Source: Actinostola sp. cb2023
Taxonomy: Eukaryota; Cnidaria; Anthozoa; Actiniaria; Actinostolidae
Direction of reading: 5' to 3'
Assembly (NCBI GenBank): GCA_033675265.1
Contig: JAUJYZ010001000.1
Coordinates: 1 to 64,000 of the forward strand
DNA length: 64,000 nucleotides
Numbering within the stretch: position 1 is the first letter of the stretch; each line of letters starts with the position of its first letter. The translations under genes were made by a program, and so were the position numbers. Below, in pieces: positions 11,369 to 22,100 of the stretch. The notes under the pieces were generated by a model that saw only the letters and a program-made list of their open reading frames with translations, had not been told where the DNA came from and did no database searches.

Positions 11369-12416
11369 GACAAACTCACTACACGCTGGGTCCAACGTAC
11401 CACCCCCCCAAAATGCTCATCTATTTCTGTCACAAATGCATTTTTCGTACATAGCTGTACTTCCAAAATGTATTTTTCGACCAAATTTCGGGTATGGAGT
11501 GATATCGGAATGAAGAATATTTTGGTACCATTCTGACGGAAAACATCGATATTATGACGTCACTACGTATGTTGCAATCATTTTGACGATTTTAAAGATA
11601 AGGAATAGATTTTATTTATGTATTGAAAATCAAAGAGCAGATAATAAGAAGTTGAATACTGAAAACGGATTGTTGACTTTTTTGAATTATGTCATACCAT
11701 TTGGGAATTTCGAAATTTATTAATTAATTGTAAATTTTAATGATCGTAAGATCAAATACCTTGTAAATATGTTGTACTAGTCAATTGCAAAAATATGCGT
11801 AACATTTTGAAGCACAAGTTTTTCTTTATCGTCTCTTTAAAACGAAAAACAAAAACTTGTGACGTCATCAAATGACGTCATAATTAAATATTCCCTAATA
11901 TCTTCATTCTGAGACCGAAATTAAAAAATCCAAAACGATACGATCTTAGAAGACATTTTGTAAAGTACCTTAAAACAAGAATGGATTGATTTAATGAAAT
12001 AGCGAAAAATTTAAACCAAGGGGTTTGTTTTCCTATATCTTCCTATTAAAATGAGGTTGAGGGGAGGGGTGGTTGGGCCATTATTCAACTTCCTATAACT
12101 CAACAACTATTGATGCTATCAAGAAACAGTTTTTAGCTTTGAACTCCCCTGATATATCTCTTTCAAATTCCTAATTCAAAATAATTGAATTCCTAAATCC
12201 AAAAATCGATAAAATATTGCAACATTTATTATGACGTCACAGTATCGACTTTTTGGTCCAAAAAAAAGTCAAAAATATTTTTCAGAACTATGTCATCCCT
12301 CTGACAAAGTTTTATTAAAATATTCATACGGCATAGAAAGTTATTGCAAATCGAATCTCTGATGATCGTTTTTGGGAGTGATTTGACCCAGCGTGCTAAC
12401 TTGCGTTAAAAATAGC
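11369..12416. other. AT-rich non-coding sequence
   Basis: A C-run near 11402-11408. No supported ORF and no repeat with another copy in the window. Confidence 0.35.
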
Positions 12417-12420
12417 TTAA

Positions 12421-13086
12421 GGTGATTCCCTTGAATTGCATTGCGCACGCTCTACTGCGCACGATTCTGAATAAAAGTTTAGTTGACGAGCGCGCGCTAA
12501 CTTACGCCATCGAGCTCGCGCACATTGGAGACCATTGGAAATCGTTAAATATTTCAAGTGTAACTGAAGTTTTCTCAAAATAAATCGAAAACGAGCACGG
12601 TGACCCCATTTTTTATTCAATAACTTTCATCACACTATAGTTCTCTAGTATATAGCAAAGTATTAAAAAAAGTTAGGATTTCAAACATTAAAAAAATTGA
12701 ATGAAAGCATACGGAGTATCGATTTTTAGACCCTCTCGGTGGTTCGAACATCTGTGTTTTTTGTTCTATTTTTCGACAACTATGCAAAATTCGAGCATTT
12801 TCTTACTATCAGACGGTAGGCTAGAGATACAAAAGCTATAGCAACCACTTTAGTTCATTATTAATAGTTTGTCTTTTAAGTTGTGGAAAATTATTTACCC
12901 GATCCCGATGTCACGCGAGACTCGACTGAAAGACCTAAAATACCATAATTTCAAAGCAGTGTAGCGCAAAAATGAGCGCGGTGACCCCCTGTTTTTAGTG
13001 CATTTTTTGAAACTCAATACCGTAATGTATCACCATGCCAAGTTATAGAAAATTCTAGGATTTGCTTCTATTTCAAGGGAATCACC
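12421..13086. mobile_element. TTAA-flanked MITE
   Basis: A 666-bp non-coding element bounded by 15-bp perfect inverted ends, GGTGATTCCCTTGAA at the left and the complement at 13072-13086. TTAA stands on both sides (12417-12420 and 13087-13090). TTAA duplications are known for piggyBac and Kolobok elements. Its ends differ from those of the 7.4-kb TTAA element in this window, so the two belong to different families. Confidence 0.8.
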
Positions 13087-13261
13087 TTAATTAGAGAAAT
13101 AAAAAATAACAATAATTGTCCTTACCTTCAAGTGTTGGGCTACCTGTGGTAATAATAGATGAGCCCGCAGACCGCTGACATCTAGCCGGTAGCTACGTAA
13201 TTTGATTTTTCCATGTAATATACTAACTTATATAAATTTAGTTCCAATTCATGATCGCAAA

Positions 13262-13732
13262 ATGGGACAGTCCTGTAGTGGTGTTTATTGTTCTTGCTGG
13301 AACAACTGCTTCTGTTTACGCTGTAAAAATGGCTCTACACAACCAAGGTATGCCCGCTACACGGCCGACAGCGATGTTGACTACGACAAACTAATCGGCG
13401 ATCTGCTGGAACTCGATCCCATTCAATACGATAAAGAAAGTGGTACATCGAAAATAAATGCATGGATTGAATCAATTATACCTGTTGCTGGATTACCACA
13501 GAGTTTTACAGCGATAAGTCAAGCCAAATGCATCAAATACTGGCAAGCAATCCAGAGTAAGCCGGCGGCCAAGCTGAGTGGATCATACGTTCGATTCTCC
13601 TTCGAAAAAAGACCGAACGGCGAGCTTCCTCGTCTTTTAATTGAACACAAAGGGAAATCAGTTATAGTCAGAAGTCCAAGGGAACATTCCAAGCTAAAAG
13701 GACAGCGATCGTACCCTGAAGTTAATGTATAA
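13262..13732 (+). CDS. Small predicted N-myristoylated, Cys-rich protein
   Basis: A 156-residue intronless reading frame. I take the ATG at 13262 because the protein then begins MGQSCSG, a Gly-2/Ser-6 pattern of the N-myristoylation type, followed by a Cys cluster (residues about 5-20: C-x3-YCSCWNNCFCLRC) suitable for palmitoylation. Upstream in-frame codons start only from TTG. The remainder is acidic (DSDVDYDKLIGDLLELD), then a compact soluble region ending RSYPEVNV. TATATAAA lies about 30 bp before the ATG. Membrane anchoring is inferred; I recognise no domain family and make no functional claim. A retrogene origin is possible, given the lack of introns. Confidence 0.5.
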   Translation: MGQSCSGVYCSCWNNCFCLRCKNGSTQPRYARYTADSDVDYDKLIGDLLELDPIQYDKESGTSKINAWIESIIPVAGLPQSFTAISQAKCIKYWQAIQSKPAAKLSGSYVRFSFEKRPNGELPRLLIEHKGKSVIVRSPREHSKLKGQRSYPEVNV

Positions 13733-15050
13733 AATGAATTGGTAAAAACCAGTTGTTAATATGCTACCACCAATGATGGAAGGACGCTGACTTCGAATGA
13801 CAGATGGCGTTTTTCAGCGATTTCTTTTCCAACTCAACAAACAACAAAGGATTTTCGTACATATTAGTTTCCCTACGGAATTTATTTGGTCCTAACAAGA
13901 CGCCAGTTTTCAAAGATTCTTCGATTACAAGTTATTTATTTCCTAATTACTAAATCTACCCACCCGTGTGCTCTAAAAAATGAAAGTTTGCGAATGTCGT
14001 GCAGTGAATGTAATTGAAAAAAAAAATGTTGGCGAGACTTCATGGAGAATGATTCGAAGAATATTCAAGAATTTTTTGGATTGGATGAATGGCAAGTACA
14101 TGTAGGTATTTGAAAAGTGTTCAAGATTGTGATATTCCCTGCTTTTATAGTTGTAATTCCATTCAAGAATTTACAGATAACTTAATAGCATTGCATAATT
14201 TCAACCTACTTGAGAGTCTGTTTGTGTATATGATAATGCTAGCAGTGTACCTTGGATGTCAGAGTATCATATCGCTTGATTAGTTAATAACAATCACTGG
14301 AATGCACAACCTTGATCTATAATACAGGATTATGAAGCCCACACCCAAGCACTGCTGTGCAGCACACCTTATGCATGTATCTCTTTTGTCATATTCGTTC
14401 AAGCTTTGTTTCCATTAAGTTATAACGGAGGGTTTTCATAGCAATAATCTTCCAAGATTATGAAAAGATTCCAGGGTTGGATAATAAATGACTTACCATA
14501 TTTTACATTTTAGTAAAATGCAGTACGGCTGGAAATTTTTACTCGTCTGTTTGTATTTTGACTCACCTATGGCTTGTTAAAAAAATTGGCGCAACTAGTA
14601 ATATATTGGGCAGTACTGCACACTAAAGTGTATAACAACATATATATTGTTCTGCCTTACACGATGGTGGTTATGAAAATCCTCTATATGTGTTGTCAAG
14701 AGTCTGTAATGGTGCCAGGCCCGGGATGGCGGAAAAGTTGAGTTCAACTTTTCTGACTCTCATGTCTCTGCCGACCATCCACTTTTCTAACTATAACAGT
14801 CATTGTATTGTGATTTGAATGTCTTTAGACAGAGCCATAACTGTCAGAAAAGTTCAACTTTTTGGACCATCGCAGACAGTCAGTCCACTACACTTTTAAG
14901 ATTTAATGAATACCAGGCTTTAAAATCTATTCAACTTATTACAAGACTGAACATTTCATTATTTGATGAGGGTTGTTGAGTAGCATGCTCTAGCTACAAC
15001 ATAGGTGGCTCATCTACTTGTGCATGTACAACTGTAGCATCAAAATAGCT
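13733..15050. other. Non-coding sequence after the small gene
   Basis: No further coding exon is supported. Around 14730-14880 the word AAAAGTTGAACTTTTC and its complements recur as short inverted repeats, possibly a degraded element. Confidence 0.35.
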
Positions 15051-15132
15051 AGCCTGATTTTCAGACGGCTGTGTCATATGCTCTGGGGAAGCAAGAGTGT
15101 ACGACACATGAGCCGTCTGAAAATCAGGCTAC
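15051..15132. repeat. Short hairpin MITE (TAGCCTGA family)
   Basis: An 80-bp foldback with arms beginning TAGCCTGATTTTCAGACGGC. A sister hairpin beginning TAGCCTGAGAAAACA occurs at 48184-48255 and its mirror at 61454-61525, so the TAGCCTGA terminus probably marks one family. Confidence 0.55.
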
Positions 15133-15330
15133 AAAATAGCAAGCTAAAGTAGTTAGTAGCCACTCAAATGTGCCATGTGCCAGTTTATATCAACACCCTT
15201 TTTGATAATCAGCCAGTTAAGACAGGATGATACAAGTAAGACTGACAGCGTTACAGGTGGTTTCTTTGTTTAACTTGTGGAGTATTTCATTCATGCTTAA
15301 ACACTGCATTGGGCTCCTTTCAATCAAATT

Positions 15331-15514
15331 ACTCAACAGGCCATTTCCGAGTTCCTTTTATCTCTGTTTCAAAACAAGTCTACATGCGAAACCTTTCATA
15401 TGAAAATGAGTTTTATTTACATGAAAAAGGAAAAATTATTTGCATATGAAAGGTTTCGCACGTAGACTCGTTTTGAAACAGAGATAAAAGGATTTCAGAA
15501 ATGGCCTACTGAGT
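15331..15514. repeat. Foldback MITE
   Basis: A 184-bp palindrome. The left arm starts ACTCAACAGGCCATTTC and the right arm ends GAAATGGCCTACTGAGT. Arms of about 75 bp are near-identical and contain GAAACCTTTCATATG close to a ~25-bp loop. Non-coding. Confidence 0.65.
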
Positions 15515-16056
15515 ACTTTTTAGTTATTTTGTAACGAATGGAAAAGAAACTTCAAAACTCCTTCAGCTTGAATAACGAAAACTAAATGGATTTTCTTACC
15601 ATAGAAAGACAGATATGACATTGAAAACTCTTGTTTTGAGATTGACAGAATCCCAAAGAAAGTTTCGTCTAAAATGAAAAACTCTATTGGTCGCAATACA
15701 AGGAATACTCGTGTAAAATGGATGCACACAGTAATATATATATTGATTCCAATATTCACACTAAGTTACAGGATTACAGAAAGATTATGCAAATTAAGGA
15801 AATTGGCACAACTTCGTTTGTCATTTTCTAATAGACTGAGCTTGCATAATTTTTCCAAAATCCCACACCTCAGTCAATATTCAAATCATCCACTACTTCA
15901 ACATGCACTCCCATAGTGTACAAATCATAGTGAAACAAAAATGAACAGTTTCTCTTCTTTTATTTTGTTCAATAGTGTAATATATTTCAGTGGCTTTACA
16001 TATTTATATATGTATGGCAGGGATGGACACACTGCAACAAAATTATCAGCAATATT

Positions 16057-16134
16057 GGGTATTATAGTATGGGCACATGGTGCAACATTGCGTGCAGCAC
16101 ACAATGTTACACCGTGTGCCCATACTATAATACT
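16057..16134. repeat. Short foldback hairpin
   Basis: Inverted arms GTATTATAGTATGGGCACA and its complement enclose a short GC-richer loop. Total about 78 bp, non-coding, single copy in the window. Confidence 0.5.
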
Positions 16135-16498
16135 CGTAAAGTTATTTCACTATTATAGACATTAGTTTAATACACATAGTGCTTCCTATTCAAATTCACA
16201 GGTTACATAACTTACTAAGTTCTCTCATGATTGTACAAATGTAAGCCGCATGGCTGCAAAATTGCACCGAAAATAGCTGCCACACAAAATTGCAAAGCAC
16301 ATTGAGACATTGTGAAATGAGCAAAATAAGAACTGCATTATTACATTAAGTCCATGACTAATGTGTATTTATATTTAATAGTACTTTCAGAGTTTATTTG
16401 ACATTTTGCATGCATCGATTATCGTTGCTTAGTAACTGACAGATATTATTATTTATGACAGAACTAATAACTATTATTAGAGTACAAACCATATGTCC

Positions 16499-16595
16499 GT
16501 GAAACAGTACTAACTAATTAGTACTAAATAGTACTGATGAAACAATAGAAAAGAATGGAGATAACACTATTTAGTACTATTTAGTACTAGTTATA
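16499..16595. repeat. AGTACTAAATAGTACT-type inverted repeats
   Basis: The words TAGTACTAAATAGTACT and ACTATTTAGTACTATTTAGT lie in inverted orientation about 40 bp apart, making a small AT-rich foldback. No second copy seen. Confidence 0.4.
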
Positions 16596-16701
16596 TTTCA
16601 CTGCTATATTGCTACTATATGAATGTTATTAATAGTAAATTGATGTTTGAGAAAAGACAAATGAATGACTTTTAAAAAACCTAAGTATAGACCTTTCCCA
16701 C

Positions 16702-16862
16702 TTTCTGCTCCAATGCCCACAGGACAATAGCACCAGGTGGAGACTGGGGCAGCTATTTCCATACATTTACTGTATTCTGCTCCAATGCCCACAGGACAAT
16801 AGCACCAGGTGGAGACTGGGGCAGATATTTCCATACATTTACTGTATTCTGCTCCAATGCCT
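16702..16862. repeat. 72-bp tandem repeat, 2.2 copies
   Basis: Two near-identical 72-bp units (16702-16773, 16774-16845) and a partial third begin TTCTGCTCCAATGCC. Because 72 is divisible by three they create a repeating minus-strand ORF, which I do not regard as coding. Confidence 0.7.
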
Positions 16863-17156
16863 ACAAGCAATGTTTGGGGTAGACATGTACTGTATTTTGC
16901 TGACCCTGAAGCCATTGTTCATGATCACCAAAGTGAATGTGAGAATGGTCTATTACTAATTATTAATTAGATAGAAAAATGATTGTAAAAATAATTTAGT
17001 GCTGATTGTACATTAGTTTTACACTACCTACAGAGAAATAAAAACATTTTACTGCAAGCTGCTAACAGAGTAAGAATTCTAAAAAATATTAAATAATTTA
17101 TTATAATTGTATACTTTTTTTATTTTTTATTTTTTTTGTATACTTACTAATGCAGT

Positions 17157-17624
17157 TTTGTTCAGTTGAACCTCTTGTAAGTGACCACCCTTGTGGTCAG
17201 GTAAGGTGGTTGTTTATTGGAGGTGGTCGCTTTAATACATTGGGGCATTGGTCACAGTATTTGACTGAGATACAGTTGAACCTTTCTCAAGTGATCGTCC
17301 TTGTTGTCACAGAAGGTGATCGCTTACAAGAGGTAATGATTGCAGTATTTGACTTAGATACAGCTGAACCTCTCTCAAGTGATCGTTCTTGTTGTCACAG
17401 AAGGTGATCGCTTACAAGAGGTAATGATTGCAGTATTTGACTTAGATACAGCTGAACCTCTCTCAAGTGATCATCCTTGTTGTCACAGAAGGTGATCGCT
17501 TACAAGAGGTAATGATTGCAGTATTTGACTTAGATACAGCTGAACCTCTCTCAAGTGATCGTCCTTGTTGTCACAGAAGGTGATCGCTTACAAGAGCTAT
17601 TGATTGCAGTGTTTGACTTAGATA
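17157..17624 (+). repeat. 88-bp satellite, block 1
   Basis: About four regular 88-bp units, preceded by a degenerate unit. Each contains GCTGAACCTCTCTCAAGTGA, GTCACAGAAGGTGATCGCTT and ACAAGAGGTAATGATTGCAG. Blocks 2 (25738-26089) and 3 (26772-27650) are the same array split by insertions. The last unit before each inserted element carries the same GAGCTATTGATTGCAGTG variant. Confidence 0.85.
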
Positions 17625-17773
17625 CCATGAATCTTCTATTAAGCGCCCCCCTCAAATGAGCGCCTCCCCTCTATTAAACGCCCCCGTTGGAGCCATTTTG
17701 TACTAAGCGCCCCTCTCTAATAAGCGCCCCCTCTAATAAGCGCCCCCCTCCAATACTGTATTTCCTCAATTAA

Positions 17774-18743
17774 GAGCGACTCCGCGTAAATATCAAAGGG
17801 TTCGTGACAGAGAAGAAAAATCCATTTCCCTCAAACTTTGCAAGATGAGAGCCCCTGGGGTGCTGATCATGGAAAAATAAATTTGACTTTGATCGGGGAA
17901 ATATTTTTGCACTTATCGGACTTTTTGCCTCCGACCCTCGTCGAGCACAAAAATCGGACCTGAAAATAGGACCAACTTAGAGGCTCTGCGCGAGCAAACT
18001 AAACCATCAAGCAAACAACGAATACTGTAAAGACTTTACGCATCATATCCCCTGTGGATAACTGTTATCAGATCGTGATTTAATTAAAAACATAATATCT
18101 GAGAGTATTTTGACATTTGATACTGTAAACAACAAGTTTTGACATCACACTTTCAACGGCTAAAAAACCGTCCTGGTATATGAATGTGGTTAAAATGGAT
18201 AATTTGCCTGGAAAGAGCAATGATTTTACTTCCAAAATCTGAAATAACATTTTGGGGTAAATAAAAACGTGAGCGCTGGGAAAGTTGCAAAAATCCAGAT
18301 TTCGGCTGTAAAATTGACCCCTGACCTGACTGGCGAGTAAGCGACAATTCACACTGACGGCTGGTATTTTAATTTCTCTAGCGCTTATTTGTGGAAATTC
18401 GTGTAAGATCACATCCAAAGCCAAATTAGATCTCATTATAACTATTAATACTGAAGATTCGTGCTCATAAATCAACTTTTTCGGGAATTTTAGCGACTTT
18501 GTTGTGTATTTGACAGTTGAAGCGAGACACAAACTGGAATGAAATCTACCTTAGAACGGCAATAAACTCGCAGTTATAGATCAGATTAAGCTATATAATA
18601 GACCTACCTCTTCCTAAATGAAAAAAACAACCATTAAATGCCTTCTAAAGCGTAAAACATTCATCTCCACGTGCCACAACAGTAACAACACAAACACACA
18701 ACTGTCACAAGTATTAACCGCTAATCTACCACAGGCTACCCGG
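17774..18743 (+). repeat. Left long terminal inverted repeat
   Basis: About 970 bp, matching 24230-25199 in inverse orientation with only a few substitutions, for example one in the GACCTGACTGGC region near 18320. Divergence rises over the last ~40 bp at the inner edge. It contains a 150-residue open frame on the minus strand (18080-18532). Confidence 0.9.
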
Positions 18744-18816
18744 TCTATTCGTATCTGTGCAGACACTCCCATCCTCTTGCCCAATGAATTGGATATTCTG
18801 TTTCTTAGATATACAT

Positions 18817-19124
18817 TCAATGTCATTAACGTTGTCCAGCTAAAAAGAGACAACACGTGTACAATAATTGCTCCTATACTATATAAAATATATATTTTTA
18901 TATTTATAATAATAATAATAATATAAGAAGAAGAATATAAAAATAAAATAAGAAGAAGAAGAAGAAGAAGAAATTGGTTCTTATACAGCGTATTTCGCAT
19001 TGTCTCAATGCGTTTTACAACCGGTGGAGGACTTTTCCGGGCTGCATATGAAGGCGCCTACAGCAGCCGAGCAGCTTATTGTAGTATAAAACCTCTTTTA
19101 GCTGGACAACGTTAATGACATTGA
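18817..19124. repeat. Nested foldback in the transposon
   Basis: A 29-bp inverted pair (18817-18845 and 19096-19124, containing CATTAACGTTGTCCAGC) encloses about 250 bp, including AATAAT and GAAGAA microsatellites (18908-18973) and the phrase GCATTGTCTCAATGCG. It lies just downstream of the transposase stop codon, so it would fall in the 3' UTR. Confidence 0.6.
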
Positions 19125-19157
19125 CTGTCTAAAATATTATGTAGTCTAGCGATTGTT

Positions 19158-22100
19158 CTACTGATGGCAGCTGCATTCCTCGAGAACTGAGGTCAGCAGT
19201 GCAGTGTACGGTGCTTTTCGTCGAGCCTTGATATGTGAAATGTCAATGTCGAAGTGTTCACACATGAGCCGTAGGAGGGCCAGACTGAGATGGTTTAGCT
19301 TCTGAGATGTATGCATTGCGCACAGGTCGTAGTGGTCATAGGTGATTGGGTGCTGTAGGCCAACATCCCTCTGCACAGCAGCACGTGTCTCACAGTATTG
19401 CTGCTGTTCCCTTGCCGCTCCCTCGTCCTCTACTGTCTGCTGTCGAAGCTTCGCTGCTTTCCTTGAGAAATAGGACTGTATCTGCTGTGCAGTCAAAAAC
19501 TCTTTCAGTGAAAAGAGCTTCGCCCCACTGGTTCCTTTGGCGAACCTCATGTCTCGTGCAACATTGGCCGGGTCTAGTTTGTGTCCCGTCTGCTGGCCTA
19601 TGCCGAATTTCTCATCCAGGTACTTCTTCTGGCTGTCGTTGAAGCGTGTGGCTTTTCTTGTAAACTTCAGTGCCCATCCTTGTGTAGGTGGAACGTCATA
19701 GCTTGCCTGCGCGTCCACAGTGTTAGGTGGTAGTGAAGCTCCAGCAGTTGCTCCCTCCATCAGCTTCTCGTGGTAGAGTGACTTGGCTTTGTCTAGAAGC
19801 GTATGTCGTTCTTCTTGGAGCTCGCATTTGCCGTAAGACAAATGGTTCTCTAGGCCAGAGTGTCTTTGGTAAACCTTGATGCATCCTTCATTGGGACACT
19901 GAAACAGCCTATCTAAGCCACTCTCTGAGGCGTCACTATCGGAGTCGCTGTCTGTCGGCGGCTGCGCTGGGGCTCTTTGACGCTGCTTACTCGATCTGCG
20001 CTGCGAGACCTCCATGAACGTTCCCTCTGAAAATATTTGTGAAAAGCTGCCGGAGCGAGAGACTCTAGCTGAAAAAACAAACATATCATGAGCTTTATGA
20101 ATCGCCATAAACATAACACACAACATTTTGCCACTTTGGAATAAAAATGAGTTTGAACATCAGCAATATTGGATACCTGGCGATAGTTCCTCTTCAACCT
20201 TCTTTCCATTACCAACGTCGTAGGCTCGCCACACAGTTACAGCTGATCCAGAATATAAAAAATTGTTCAGTGAGCTAACACCTTCCCACTTGACTGGATC
20301 ATCACACAGGTTGGATGCATCTACTAGGGTGACACGTACTCCTGTAGCACCGCCAACAGATAATATGGCATCATGAAAGTCTCGAGAATTATCCACGTCA
20401 TGGCCTTCGTTAATGAAGCGTCGCACATGAGCCTTGATGGCCGCAGCTTTTCGGTCGCACGACCCTTTGCCCCCTTGAGGATCGCTGAAGTCAACACGGC
20501 TGACGTTGATCCCTGTCTTACTTCCCATGTACCGGCAGGCTGAAAGCATGATCGCGCTGTGGTAGCAACCTGCGTTGTCTGACCTCAGGTAGGCTTTGGA
20601 GATATCGGGGTTCTCTTGCTTGAGAGTGCGCAGTACGTGCTCGATGATTCTGACAACAACTGAGGCATCCTGGTTGCAGTTCTCTACAACATGAACAAAG
20701 GCCTGGCTTAAAAGCTTCCCATCTTTCTTGATTGCTACCACACTTATGTGCCACGATATGCCCCTCTTTGCAAACCAGTCTGTTTGCGATTCTCGAAACT
20801 TTTGTGGCAAAAACTTCATCGCCCAATCTTGTGTCATCAGTATAGAAGATTCGTCGAGGTGTTTGAGCGCGTCCAACCTGGCCATGTCCTGCCGCACGGT
20901 CCTGAGCTGGTGAGCTTTCCAGGACTGCACCTCCTCTACTGACCGCTGGCTTGTGTAGCGCAGATCCACAAGCTCATCTTCGTCCAGACTCAGATCCTTG
21001 TTCACATACTCCTGGATGAGGAACAGTACCTCTTTTAGCATCTCACAGTGAGAGCATACCTGGTCGTGCTCGTGTTGACAAGTAGTACAGAAAGCCGCCT
21101 CCTTCTCGTCGCTCAAGGCATACGCACAGCAGTGGTCAGCAACAGGAGATGATGAGGAGATATGAACCTGACAACAAAACACACGAGGGACCATTAGTAT
21201 CAAGAGCAGCCTATAGGGACTACTATAGGAAACTATAGTCTACTGACGACAGTTCAATGATATTAGGGTCTGGTAACAACGAGACCCATTTTATCAGTGA
21301 TAACATTCTCCATCCCAACTTTTCCCCTTTATACCTTGTAATCACACTTGATATATTGCTTGCTGTTCTTTAGCGAACTGGTCCAGTTATCTGCTAATTC
21401 TCTGGACATCACTCCACTCTCCTGCAGTCGTCTCACAACGAGGCAAAGGTTGTCGAATGCTTTACTTCCCTCAGTAGCAATATAGTCCAGGCCTTGCAAC
21501 GACTTTCTTACAGTGGCGCTGCAGGCATTCAGGATGCTGAGCATTGTTGTGCGGCCGAACGGCGTGAATCCAGATTCTCGGCAGTACTGCTGATACTGAC
21601 TGACAACTCTCTCGGGAATCATTGTTCGGATGACATTAGGCGTCTCAAGCACCTCCCCAGTGGATAGCTTTAAATATTTCTGACCAAATGGCAGGTCCTG
21701 TATAAGGTGTGGACTGGTGATAAAAGTGAGAAAGTGGTCAAGTTGACTGTCTGAGACCCTCATCCGTACACTTCTGTTATGAGGAAGCGGAACACCTCGG
21801 CCAAACACTAGCTTGTGTTGTCGAGCCACATGAACCCTGTAATCGGTTATTCCCGGCAGGTACGTCCTTATGCGCTTGAAGGGCAGCAGATCTGCCATGA
21901 CAGAAAGAACCTGCCTCTTGGTGTCCCAGCTAGTGGCGTTATTGTAGGTTTCCGCTAATGCACACAAGTATTTCCTGTCAGATGGAGACTCATCACTCAC
22001 GTCTAGTTCCTTTTCAATGAGCTTTGATGTTTGCAGAGACTGCCAAAGTAAACCTGCATCCTCTGGACAGATAACTTGTAGTGCCGCTACCACCACATCC

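Noticed and set aside
15331..16134. Small hairpins as structured RNA genes
   Set aside because: Arms are long and nearly perfect like MITE foldbacks, with no promoter or conserved loop to support an RNA gene.
18908..18973. Coding Leu/Ile-rich ORFs (18614-19000)
   Set aside because: They run through AATAAT and GAAGAA microsatellites and the TIR inner edge; low-complexity artefact.
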